DNA from: Okeania sp. SIO2C9
GTDB taxonomy: Bacteria > Cyanobacteriota > Cyanobacteriia > Cyanobacteriales > Microcoleaceae
DNA: 64,000 bases
NCBI RefSeq assembly: GCF_010672455.1
Contig: NZ_JAAHGO010000030.1
Coordinates: 1-64,000, forward strand
Reading direction: 5' to 3'
This document shows positions 46,201-53,217 of the stretch, one piece after another (within the stretch, counting starts at the first letter, position 1; every line of letters begins with the position of its first letter). The position numbers and the translations under genes are program-made. The notes under the pieces were generated by a model. It had not been told where the DNA came from. It saw only the letters and a program-made list of their open reading frames with translations, and ran no database searches.

Positions 46201-48255
46201 TCCGACGGTAAAACCATGGCTACTGCTAGTTGGGACAATACCGCCCGCCTCTGGGATGCCGATACTGGCAAAGAATTAGCTACTCTCAACCACAAGTCCA
46301 GGGTAAATGCAGTAGCATTTAGCTCCGACGGTAAAACCATTGCTACAGGAAGTTCTGACAATACCGCCCGCCTCTGGGATGCTGAGACTGGCAAAGAATT
46401 AGCTACTCTCAACCACAAGTCCAGGGTAAATGCAGTAGCATTTAGCTCCGACGGTAAAATCATTGCTACTGCTAGTTGGGACAATACCGCCCGCCTCTGG
46501 GATGCTGAGACTGGCAATGAATTAGCTACTCTTAACCACGAGGGTGCGGTAATAGCAGTAGCATTTAGCTCCGACGGTAAAACCATTGCTACTGCAAGTG
46601 ATGACAATACCGCCCGCCTCTGGGATGCTGAGACTGGCAAAGAATTAGCTACTCTCAACCACGAGGGTTTGGTAATAGCAGTAGCTTTTAGCTCCGACGG
46701 TAAAACCATTGCTACTGCTAGTTTTGACAAAACCGCCCGCCTCTGGGATGCTTCTACTGGCAAAGAATTAGCTACTCTCAACCACGAGGACTGGGTATTT
46801 GCAGTAGCATTTAGCTCCGATGGTAAAACCATTGCTACTGCAAGTGGTGACTATACCGCCCGCCTCTGGGATGCTACTACTGGCAATGTATTAGCTACTC
46901 TCAACCACGAGGGTGCGGTAATAGCAGTAGCTTTTAGCTCCGACGGTAAAACCATGGCTACTGCAAGTCATGACAAAACCTCCCGCCTCTGGGATGCTTC
47001 TACTGGCAATGAATTAGCTACTCTCAACCACGAGGGTTTGGTAATAGCAGTAGCTTTTAGCTCCGACGGTAAAACCATTGCTACTGCTAGTTTTGACAAA
47101 ACCGCCCGCCTCTGGGATGCTGATACTGGCAATAAATTAGCTACTCTCAACCACGAGGGCAAGGTATGGGAAGTAGCATTTAGCTCCGACGCTAAAACCA
47201 TTGCTACAGGAAGTTCTGACAAAACCGCCCGCCTCTGGGATGCTGATACTGGCAATAAATTAGCTACTCTCAACCACGAGGGCAGGGTATCGGAAGTAGC
47301 ATTTAGCTCCGACGGTAAAACCATTGCTACTGCTAGTTGGGACAAAACCGCCCGCCTCTGGGATGCTGATACTGGCAATGAATTAGCTACTCTCAACCAC
47401 GAGGGTTTGGTAAATGCAGTAGCATTTAGCTCCGACGGTAAAACCATTGCTACTGCAAGTGATGACAAAACCGCCCGCCTCTGGGATGCTTCTACTGGCA
47501 ATGAATTAGCTACTCTCAACCACGAGGGCAGGGTATCGGAAGTAGCATTTAGCTCCGACGGTAAAACCATTGCTACTGCTAGTTGGGACAAAACCGCCCG
47601 CCTCTGGAATGCTGAGACTGGCAAAGAATTAGTTACTCTCAACCACGAGGGTGAGGTAAGAGCAGTAGCATTTAGCTCCGACGGTAAAACCATTGCTACA
47701 GGAAGTTTTGACAAAACCGCCCGCCTCTGGGATGCTTCTACTGGCAAAGAATTAGCTACTCTCAACCACGAGGGTGAGGTAAGAGCAGTAGCATTTAGCT
47801 CCGACGGTAAAACCATTGCTACTGCTAGTGCTGACAAAACCGCCCGCCTCTGGAATGCTGAGACTGGCAAAGAATTAGTTACTCTCAACCACGAGGGTGA
47901 GGTAAGAGCAGTAGCATTTAGCTCCGACGGTAAAACCATTGCTACAGGAAGTTTTGACAAAACCGCCCGCCTCTGGGATGCTTCTACTGGCAAAGAATTA
48001 GCTACTCTCAACCACGAGGACACGGTATGGGCAGTAGCATTTAGCTCCGACGGCAAAACCATTGCTTCAGCAAGTGCTGACAAAACTGCCCGCCTCCATC
48101 AGATAATGACAGAAGATTTAATGACAGAAGCTTGTCGCCGCCTCAGTCGGAATTTAACAGCAGAGGAGTGGCAGCGCTATATGAATAGTGGGTTGGATAA
48201 ATATGAGAGAACTTGCGAAAATCTTCCCGTTCATCCTAGTGTAATTAAGAAGTGA
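43213..48255 (+). CDS. Caspase-STAND NTPase-WD40 repeat protein
   Basis: 1680 residues. A C14 caspase domain at 1-250 has catalytic H101 (FFAGHGY) and C153 (LDCCFSGE). A STAND NTPase at about 270-800 has Walker A GASGSGKSS (305-313) and Walker B VIIVIDQFEE (519-528). A 127-residue repetitive insert (361-487) sits between the two Walker motifs. One possible membrane helix lies near 873-892 (LGVSLLFMSGLFAYSWI), then a helical linker, 16 WD40 repeats of 41 residues (about 983-1638) and a short conserved tail (ACRRLSRNLTAEEWQRY). The expected mechanism is ligand sensing by the WD40 propeller, NTP-driven oligomerisation and caspase activation, as in prokaryotic NLR-like proteins. The repeats are nearly identical in DNA. 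The gene is divergent from a toxin-antitoxin pair. Confidence 0.93.
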   Translation: MNREALVVGINSYPFLKKKKLGDLNLKAPVKDAEAIAEMLEKYGKFHVQRLPKTYNQEGKPRFLPKGLVKINDLEKKIINLFNPPSKNEIPDVALLFFAGHGYLKETGGIQEGFLVTSDAQLKNEKYGISLNWLKELLKNSPVPTQIVWLDCCFSGEFLNFQEADPGTGKKVSRCFITAARSFETSVEQIDGEQGVFTARLLKGLNPENSVDGWVTNYILADSIKKNMVDTAQAPVFHNSGDAIILTTNTETEPLDESWKNTPPYRALSYFTEQEKDAVFFHGRTRLTDELIDRVRTNNFIAVLGASGSGKSSLLRAGLLYQLKRGQKISGSDRWQYIKPFTPTATPLENLENAIIANIYDPPKSPLERGTLKASPLEKATAEDFEDSTRKQERVGEIEDSPLTKGEIQSSPLKNGEIQSSPLKKGGWGGSKTVPQRYNQERVGDFEDSTLKQERVGEIEESPLTKGEIENSPLKKGGWGGSKTVPHKLKNPDHIEAEKPENLTEKLIEFIQSVEAERVIIVIDQFEESFTLCETHEKRQEFFNCFLSVLANETIQKKLCLILGMRADFLDQCSKYPGLATQIKEHQLLVTPLEKDEIEEAIKKPAELVGMGVEPGLVAQMTQDFLRNPGSLPLLQYTLDVLWKSANQGEEKSKYLTLTTYRKLGGIKGTLTKRANQVFESLSKEEKSVAKRIFLELVQPGEQQINSGKITDTRRRVILEYLPNEQHSLELLLEVSDKLADQNNRLITKDKSEKGTLLDVIHEELIRSWEKLRNWVEEYQEALPLERKIEADAAEWKKHDKQDDWLWREGQLIKAEEYVTKYGNMGLLNGFAYEFVRASQELRKRWEVEEKERKKREFEQEQKARRLAQRRNQILGVSLLFMSGLFAYSWIQQRIAKHNSEVSLTSKMAGKAEIIRNNNLYDTSVLLGLQSMEKVQKFKQWRESGWRKVFKTFLDGQFLDIPQNEADGAIRNGLTKLPDHLHTLNHKSRVNAVAFSSDGKTMATASWDNTARLWDADTGKELATLNHKSRVNAVAFSSDGKTIATGSSDNTARLWDAETGKELATLNHKSRVNAVAFSSDGKIIATASWDNTARLWDAETGNELATLNHEGAVIAVAFSSDGKTIATASDDNTARLWDAETGKELATLNHEGLVIAVAFSSDGKTIATASFDKTARLWDASTGKELATLNHEDWVFAVAFSSDGKTIATASGDYTARLWDATTGNVLATLNHEGAVIAVAFSSDGKTMATASHDKTSRLWDASTGNELATLNHEGLVIAVAFSSDGKTIATASFDKTARLWDADTGNKLATLNHEGKVWEVAFSSDAKTIATGSSDKTARLWDADTGNKLATLNHEGRVSEVAFSSDGKTIATASWDKTARLWDADTGNELATLNHEGLVNAVAFSSDGKTIATASDDKTARLWDASTGNELATLNHEGRVSEVAFSSDGKTIATASWDKTARLWNAETGKELVTLNHEGEVRAVAFSSDGKTIATGSFDKTARLWDASTGKELATLNHEGEVRAVAFSSDGKTIATASADKTARLWNAETGKELVTLNHEGEVRAVAFSSDGKTIATGSFDKTARLWDASTGKELATLNHEDTVWAVAFSSDGKTIASASADKTARLHQIMTEDLMTEACRRLSRNLTAEEWQRYMNSGLDKYERTCENLPVHPSVIKK
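44293..44673 (+). repeat. In-frame repeat insertion inside the STAND NTPase coding region
   Basis: The DNA consists of variations on TCCCCCTTAAAAAGGGG, GGCTGGGGGGGATCTAAA and GAGAGGGTCGGGGA, a palindromic kind of word often found between genes in cyanobacteria. It is translated as SPLKKGG and KQERVGEIE motifs, for 127 residues. The two flanks read as normal STAND sequence (LENAIIANIYD before, HIEAEKPENLTEKLIEF after). The length (381 bases) keeps the frame. GC content is visibly higher than the flanks. Confidence 0.85.
46159..48126 (+). repeat. Sixteen 123-bp tandem repeats encoding WD40 units
   Basis: The unit spacing is exactly 123 bases from 46159 to the last unit at 48004. Constant parts (GTAGCATTTAGCTCCGACGG, ACCGCCCGCCTCTGGGATGC) are identical or differ by one base among units. 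Changes are confined to a few codons: after CTCAACCACGAG, around GTAnnnGCAGTA, and the codon before GAC in GCTAGTnnnGACAAA. Units 13 and 15 encode the same 41 residues. Confidence 0.95.
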
Positions 48256-48332
48256 AAAATCTAGCAAAAATAGAGGAAAAACAGAAACAAAAGAAGGCAA
48301 TTTATATCTTTAAATGTGCCAAAAAATTAAGC

Positions 48333-48803
48333 TTGTAGTAGTGCTTCAAGCCAAAAAATAGAGGGGGCTAAAGCCCTACTACGAACTCAATTTTCGACTT
48401 TTTAAATTTTGTTTCTCTCCGAAAAATAGAGGGGGCTAAAGCCCTACTACGAACACAATGCTCGACTTTTAAATTTTGTTTCTCTCCGAAAAATAGAGGG
48501 GGCTAAAGCCCTACTACGAACTCAATGCTCGACTTTTACAATTTTGTTTTACTCCGAAAAATAGAGGGGGCTAAAGCCCTACTACGAACTCAATTTTCGA
48601 CTTTTTAAATTTTGTTTCTCTCCGAAAAATAGAGGGGCTAAAGCCCTACTACGAACTCAATTTTCGACTTTTTAAATTTTGTTTCTCTCCGAAAAATAGA
48701 GGGGGCTAAAGCCCTACTACGAACACAATGCTCGACTTTTTAAATTTTGTTTCTCTCTGAAAAATAGAGGGGGATAAAGCCCTACTACGAACTCAACTAC
48801 GAG
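48333..48803. repeat. REP array, seven ~68-bp units
   Basis: Units carry GGGCTAAAGCCCTACTACGAA at 67-68-base spacing (GAGGGGG at 48361, 48429, 48496, 48564, 48632, 48699, 48767), joined by CAATTTTCGACTTTTTAAAT and TTTGTTTCTCTCCGAAAAAT. Read on the minus strand each unit is GTAG-TA-GGGCTTTAGCCC: the tetranucleotide GTAG at the foot of a hairpin, as in classical REP sequences. A first diverged, inverted word (GTAGTAGTGCTTCAAGCC) is at 48335. The array lies directly downstream of the RAYT gene. Confidence 0.88.
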
Positions 48804-49397
48804 CTAAATACTATCCCATCCTTTCCCATAATCTCTCAATGGATACTCTACCCAACAACTTCTTAACCAATCTCTTCCCTCATATTTTAAATACCAATGA
48901 ACGCTACTTTCCTGCCAATCATAAGGAGAGTTGACATAACCATGTTTGACAGGATTATAGTGAATATAATTTATTGTTGCATAATAATGATTTTCCGAAC
49001 GAATTCCTCGGTCAGAATAAGAATGCCAAACTTTGCCAGTCAAGTTATCTTCTAAATTCCACTGACGAGCTAATTTACCATGAATTAATCTCAGAGTTTT
49101 AGTTACTTTTTTAAAGTCAACATTTTTAACTAATAAATGATAATGATTTGGTAAAACTACCCAAGCTAAAATTGTAATATCAATATCGATAAAATTTTCC
49201 CAAAGTAAATTTAAAATTTGTTGACGGCGAGGTTCAGAATTTAAACGGCACTTATGTTCAAAACAAGTTGCTGTTAATAAATAAAATTCATAATTGGTCA
49301 AATGATGAGGAGGTGAATGAGGAGGATAACCATTAGCCAATCTTTGCCGAACTATTTCCGCTTTCTGTTGAGCTGTAAGTTTACGATATTCGTACAT
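48804..49397 (-). CDS. REP-associated tyrosine transposase (RAYT)
   Basis: 197 residues. Y1 HUH transposase fold with the metal-binding HUH motif as HYH (LPNHYHLLV, residues 85-87) and the catalytic tyrosine in NYIHYNPVKHG (Y144). The N-terminus has the MYEYRKLTAQQKAEIVRQR lead found in cyanobacterial members. RAYTs cut single-stranded REP DNA at the GTAG/hairpin boundary and are single-copy domesticated relatives of IS200 TnpA. It is flanked on both sides by REPs in opposite orientations (48333-48803 and 49410-49605), so both gene and substrate seem intact. Confidence 0.92.
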   Translation of the reverse strand: MYEYRKLTAQQKAEIVRQRLANGYPPHSPPHHLTNYEFYLLTATCFEHKCRLNSEPRRQQILNLLWENFIDIDITILAWVVLPNHYHLLVKNVDFKKVTKTLRLIHGKLARQWNLEDNLTGKVWHSYSDRGIRSENHYYATINYIHYNPVKHGYVNSPYDWQESSVHWYLKYEGRDWLRSCWVEYPLRDYGKGWDSI

Positions 49398-49409
49398 TTC
49401 ACTTATTCG

Positions 49410-49605
49410 TTCGTAGTAGGGCTTCAGCCCGAAAAACAGAGAACTGAAGCTTACCCTTTATTTTTCATGTTTCTATATTATCACGATATAGTTCGTAGTA
49501 GGGCTTCAGCCCGAAAAACAGAGAACTGAAGCTTACCCTTTATTTTTCATGTTTCTATATTATCACGATATAGTTCGTAGTAGGGCTTCAGCCCGAAAAA
49601 CAGAA
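49410..49605. repeat. REP array upstream of the RAYT gene, three copies of an 82-bp unit
   Basis: TCGTAGTAGGGCTTCAGCCC begins units at about 49410, 49492 and 49574. The spacer GAACTGAAGCTTACCCTTTA, then TTTTTCATGTTTCTATATTA is the same in the first two. The orientation of GTAG-hairpin is opposite to that of the downstream array. The third unit ends abruptly at a partial copy of the ribbon-helix-helix gene. Confidence 0.85.
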
Positions 49606-49786
49606 TTAGTCAGAAATCAAAAAGGCCAAGTAATGACCGTATTGGGTGAAGGTGAAAAGCCAAAAGCTGAAAAGCCTTTATCTGTAAAAGTTACACAGGA
49701 TATTGATGAGTATTTGCGATCGCTATAGAAGTCAGTGGTTAGAGGAAGCAATAACAGAAAAGGCTGGAAAAGAAATGCAGGAATAA
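49606..49786 (+). pseudogene. Truncated copy of the ribbon-helix-helix gene
   Basis: Closely matches the gene at 52270-52476 from its codon 4 (TTAGTCAGAAAT...) to its stop. The first ~10 bases, including the start codon, are replaced by the REP end, and the operator region is absent. Five bases are missing after GCGATCGCT, giving a frameshift. It is a duplicated fragment captured beside the REP. Confidence 0.8.
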
Positions 49787-50184
49787 AGGCTGAAGGGATA
49801 AGTCTGGTTTATTTTTTTCCATCAAGTTATGGTATGTTATTCATCAACCTGACTTGTTTTCTACTTGAACTAATATAGTTTATAGTTGTGATAAAACTCA
49901 GGTAATCATAATCACCAAAGGTAGAATTTTTAATGGCAGAGACAAAAATAAAAATAGACCTACCACCACCTTTTCCCGATCATACTCAATTACCAGATGA
50001 AGACGACACCTTTGTGAAAAATTTCCAGGAACATCCCCAAAGCATCCTTTTAACTGATTCCATCGCACCAATTTTACAACAACGACACCCAGATGGAAAT
50101 TATGTGATCGGGCAAGATAGTGGTATCTATTGGCGAGAAACAGAACCCCCCGAAAGAGGAGCAGAAGCACCAGATTGGTTTTAC

Positions 50185-50420
50185 CGAAAAATTGGGTTTA
50201 AAGCCTCGCCCTTGTAGGGCGACTTTTTATTTCATTTGCAAGTGAATTGGATATATGCTAAACTGTTATTAGTTGCCGGGGGGCACTCGGAAACTCTAAA
50301 CGGACGTGGAGGGAAGCATCAGACTACCGCCAAGGAAGCAGCACCCTGTGAAGCGTCAACCCGCCGAAGAGCTACGGCTCAGTAGGAATCCCCGCGCCTT
50401 TAGGCCGGGGAGGATGTCAA
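50185..50420 (+). mobile_element. Non-autonomous IS200/IS605-type element (236 bp, no tnpB)
   Basis: It lies exactly after TTAC (50181-50184). The left end CGAAAAATTGGGTTTAAAGC with hairpin TCGCCCT-TGT-AGGGCGA, and the right end with CCCCGCGCC-TTTA-GGCCGGGG and GAGGATGTCAA, match the tnpB element at 5674-7012. The middle, where tnpB should be, is deleted. There is no target duplication, as expected for this superfamily. Removal of these 236 bases rejoins the host reading frame without a scar. Confidence 0.9.
50279..50420 (+). ncRNA. Omega RNA-like scaffold in the tnpB-less element
   Basis: GGGCACTCGGAAACTCTAAA, CGGACGTGGAGGGAAGC, GCGTCAACCCGCC, GAGCTACGGCTCAGTAGGAA and the terminal hairpin are nearly identical to the tnpB element's right end. 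The guide would begin at 50421 (ATTCCCAATGTACC), that is, host Uma2 sequence. Expression is not known. Confidence 0.6.
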
Positions 50421-51124
50421 ATTCCCAATGTACCACCACTATTAAACGGTGAAATTCGTTGTTTCTATTGTCTGTGGCTAGAATATATAGCACCTTTAAT
50501 TGCTCTAGAATTTGCCAGTAGAGACGGAACAGAAGAATTAGACAAAACACTTTTGTCAGTTTCCGAAGATGGTGAAACAACAAAACCAGGAAAATTTTGG
50601 GTATACGAGCAGATTATTAAAATAGATTACTACGGAATATATGTCATCAAAACTGGCAGTTTAGAAATGTATCATTTAGAGGATAAGTCTTATCGCCAGA
50701 TGTCTCCGAATGAGCGGGGTCACTACTTTATTAGACCCCTGGGGATAGAATTGGGAAAATGGGAAGGTTACTATCAAAATCAAACTCTATCATGGTTACG
50801 GTGGTGGGACTCTGAAGGTAATTTATTGTTAACAGGAGCAGAAAGAGCAGAAGTAGAAAAAGCGCGTAGCGATCGCTTTGCCAATCAAGCAGAACAAGAA
50901 CGCCAACGGGCTGAACAAGCAGACCAACGTGCAGAACAGGAACGCCAAGCACGAAGAAATGCTATTCCTCAATTATTAGCAACGGGAATGAGTGTGGAAC
51001 AAGTCGCACAAATTCTTAGTTTAACTGTTGAGGAAGTGAGGAAAATTTCTGATAGTTAACTAATACAGCAGATTTCAAGTATATGAAGTACAGATATTAA
51101 CAATTAAATCTTCTCAGAGCATCT

Positions 51125-51282
51125 TATATCATGTTCGGATAATTACTTATAATAAAATTTTTGTTTGTAGTTGGGCTTTAGCCCTTACAATACTTACTAT
51201 TAGGGCTAAAGCCCTACTACGAGCCTAATTATAACTATTCTACCGTTAGCGTAGCTCCCCCGGAGGGGGAACATGATATTAC
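51125..51282. mobile_element. MITE family 2 containing an inverted REP pair
   Basis: Outer ends TATATCATGTTCGGATAATTA and AACATGATATTA are of family 2. Inside, 51166-51225 has GTAGTTGGGCTTTAGCCC and, inverted, GGGCTAAAGCCCTACTACGAG, a REP doublet (REPIN-like). A CTCCCCCGGAGGGGGA hairpin lies at 51256-51271. Confidence 0.65.
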
Positions 51283-51342
51283 CCGCTATGAGTGTACCTC
51301 AATAATGTGGAATCTGCTGTATTATTTAGTCTATAAATTTTA

Positions 51343-51801
51343 TCAAGTTCCATTTGATTTCAACCACTCTTGATAACGGTGTTCATTACCGCCAAAAGAT
51401 TCAACTGAAACTTGACCTTCTCGTTCATAAACTAAAGATTTATATTCCTCAAGAGTCATTGGTTTTTTCTCACAATATGCAATAATAACCTCACGGAATA
51501 ATGGCATATTTTGCAAGTCTGGTTCATAACGTTCTACATGAGAAACTATCCATTCTGTAGGAATTGCCCTAGAAGAACGAAGAGTAGCACCAGAACCAGT
51601 AGAATAGAGTCGCCGACCAATTTCTTGCTCATACTGTCTTTTTTCTACTGGTTGCCAATCATAACTAGCACGAATAAGACGGGTAGTTTCATCTTTTTCA
51701 ATTAACCCTCCTGAATGTCGAACCCATTGCTCGCCTTGTTTTACCATGTAAATAATTAGAGTTGCTTGATCGTCTAATAATTGTTCAATATTTTCAGTCA
51801 T
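51343..51801 (-). CDS. Uncharacterised protein, translationally coupled to its neighbour
   Basis: 152 residues from ATG 51801. The frame opens upstream, but this ATG overlaps the end of the preceding gene (ATGACTGA), which argues for coupling. It begins MTENIEQLLDDQATLIIYMV and has WVRHSGGLIEKDETTRLIRA, GSGATLRSSRAIPTEWIVSH and MTLEEYKSLVYEREGQVSVE. No signal peptide or membrane helix. I do not recognise the family. Mixed alpha/beta, probably cytoplasmic. Confidence 0.65.
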   Translation of the reverse strand: MTENIEQLLDDQATLIIYMVKQGEQWVRHSGGLIEKDETTRLIRASYDWQPVEKRQYEQEIGRRLYSTGSGATLRSSRAIPTEWIVSHVERYEPDLQNMPLFREVIIAYCEKKPMTLEEYKSLVYEREGQVSVESFGGNEHRYQEWLKSNGT

Positions 51802-51997
51802 TGTCTTTCTCTGTGTGGTCTGCAAATGATGTTTCTCCCTCAAAAATACATTCTGTATCAAGAATAGATTTACTATCGTCTTTCCTAGTTTCTAATAATT
51901 TCCATTGATTTCTTTCTGCCATATTTTCACAATCTTCTTCTGAAACTGCCCAATGGCTAGATGTGTTGTTTTTATCACTATTATTCGGCTCTGACAT
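51794..51997 (-). CDS. Small acidic uncharacterised protein
   Basis: 67 residues, strongly acidic (SEEDCENMAERNQWKLLETR, TEKDND), no hydrophobic segment. Its TGA stop overlaps the next gene's ATG by eight bases. The tight overlap is the main reason to accept it as real. Family not recognised. Confidence 0.55.
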   Translation of the reverse strand: MSEPNNSDKNNTSSHWAVSEEDCENMAERNQWKLLETRKDDSKSILDTECIFEGETSFADHTEKDND

Positions 51998-52133
51998 TTG
52001 CTAAGATTAGAGTGTATATTTTGTTTGTTACTTGGGCTGAAGCTATGACTTCAAAGCCCAAGTTTTTTTGTACTAAGTCCCTAGTTAACTTCCAGGGATG
52101 CTTACTTTTTATTTTTCATGTTTGAATATTAGC

Positions 52134-52228
52134 AGATGTATACGTCTGTATATAGCTTTTGTTGATCAATATTACTGATGTATACGTCAGAATAGAAGAA
52201 TAAAAAATTATGACCGATGTATACATAG
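52134..52228. promoter_or_regulatory. Three operator-like palindromes GATGTATACRTC
   Basis: AGATGTATACGTCT (52134-52147), TGATGTATACGTCA (52176-52189) and CGATGTATACATAG (52215-52228), centred on GTATAC and spaced about 40 bases. They precede the ribbon-helix-helix gene, with a TATAATAG-type -10 (TAGTATAATAGTATAATAG at 52226-52244) after the last one. Such proteins bind short palindromes, so this is probably its autoregulatory site. Confidence 0.65.
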
Positions 52229-52269
52229 TATAATAGTATAATAGATGGAAAAATCATCAGCAAAAAATT

Positions 52270-52476
52270 ATGTCCAAGTTAGTCAGAAATAAAAAAGGCC
52301 AAATAATGACCGTATTAGGTGAAGGTGAAAAGCCAAAAGCTGACAAACCTTTATCTGTAAGAGTTCCACAGGATATTGATCAGTATGTGCGATCGCTCCC
52401 TAATAGAAGTCAGTGGTTAGAGGAAGCTATAACAGAAAAGGCGAGAAAAGAAATGCACGAATATAGTAAGGAATAG
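52270..52476 (+). CDS. Ribbon-helix-helix (CopG/Arc-like) small protein
   Basis: 68 residues: a short leader (LVRNKKGQIMTVLGEGEK), then PLSVRVPQDIDQYVRSLPNR and SQWLEEAITEKARKE, the strand-helix-helix pattern of RHH DNA-binding proteins. It is probably an antitoxin-type or free-standing regulator acting as a dimer. No toxin gene follows on the same strand; the next gene is a convergent response regulator. A decayed copy lies at 49606-49786. Confidence 0.8.
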   Translation: MSKLVRNKKGQIMTVLGEGEKPKADKPLSVRVPQDIDQYVRSLPNRSQWLEEAITEKARKEMHEYSKE

Positions 52477-52542
52477 TTTAACCATTAATAATTAATAGTG
52501 GGAAAAACATTTATCCAGATAATATTTTTCCTTATTTATAAA

Positions 52543-53217
52543 TTATTCCCGCAATACATAACCGACTCCTCGGACAGTTTGAATTAACCTTTTTTCTTCA
52601 TTAGATTCTAACTTCAAACGTAAGTAACGAATATAAACTTCAATAATATTTGAATCGCCCATAAAATCGTAACCCCAAACAGTTTCTAATATTCTATCTC
52701 TTGTCAAAACTTGTCGAGGATGAGCCATTAAATATTCCAATAAATCAAATTCTTTTGCTGTTAATTCAATTGCTCTATTATCCCGATAAACTTCCCTCGT
52801 ACTTCTATTTAAACTCAGGTCTTCAAACATTAATAAATCGGGATTAGGTTCTTGAGTACGTCTGAGATGTGCCCTAACTCTAGCTAATAATTCTTCCACA
52901 CTAAAAGGCTTTAATACATAATCATCCGCCCCTGCATCTAAACCAGCTACGCGATCGCTCACATCATCCTTAGCTGTTAATAGAATAATTGGTACTTTAT
53001 CGCCAGTAGTTCGCAAACGACGACATAATTCTAACCCCGATAAACCAGGTAACATCCAGTCAAGAATTATCAAATCAGGCTTAATTTCTCGTGCCATTGT
53101 TATGCCAGCGAACCCATCATTAGCCACCGTTACTTGATAACCTTCATATTTAAGTTCTAGCTCGATAAATTGAGCTAGTTTTGCCTCATCTTCAACTACC
53201 AGAATGTTAGATGACAT
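52543..53217 (-). CDS. OmpR/PhoB-family response regulator
   Basis: 224 residues. The receiver domain (1-120) has the acidic pocket EDE (10-11), phospho-acceptor D53 (IILDWMLPG), T81 and K103 (LKPFS). The winged-helix DNA-binding domain (about 130-222) has ELTAKEFDLLEYLM, VLTRDRILETVWG and IEVYIRYLRLKL, ending VRGVGYVLRE. It would be phosphorylated by a sensor kinase that is not encoded in this window. Length and motifs are normal. The cyanobacterial RppA/ManR type is a possible subgroup, but I do not assign a name. Confidence 0.92.
   Translation of the reverse strand: MSSNILVVEDEAKLAQFIELELKYEGYQVTVANDGFAGITMAREIKPDLIILDWMLPGLSGLELCRRLRTTGDKVPIILLTAKDDVSDRVAGLDAGADDYVLKPFSVEELLARVRAHLRRTQEPNPDLLMFEDLSLNRSTREVYRDNRAIELTAKEFDLLEYLMAHPRQVLTRDRILETVWGYDFMGDSNIIEVYIRYLRLKLESNEEKRLIQTVRGVGYVLRE

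Larger units (their letters stand above)
49933..51059 (+). pseudogene. Uma2-family gene split by an IS605-type element
   Basis: Two in-phase pieces. 49933-50184 encodes PPPFPDHTQLPDED...IYWRETEPPERGAEAPDWFY. 50421-51059 encodes IPNVPPLLNGEIR...EFASRDGTEELDKT, then KFWVYEQIIKIDYYGIY, YHLEDKSYRQM, WDSEGNLLL and a charged coiled coil (QAEQERQRAEQADQ) ending in a helix-turn-helix-like segment. Joining the pieces gives an uninterrupted 296-residue protein with DWFY-IPNVPP at the junction, as in intact relatives. Uma2 proteins have a restriction-endonuclease fold. With the insert present, translation ends soon after the junction (at about 50217), so only a short N-terminal product is expected. Confidence 0.88.

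Noticed and set aside
46149-48083. Long antisense ORFs (227 and 371 codons) opposite the WD40 repeats
   Set aside because: The repeat length of 123 bases is a multiple of three, so an open antisense frame in one unit is open in all. The translation (RRAVLS, SWLRVANSLP) is just the mirrored repeat.
48333-48803. Regularly spaced repeats that could be read as a CRISPR array
   Set aside because: The spacers are the same in each unit, the repeat is a REP hairpin with GTAG, and no cas genes are present.
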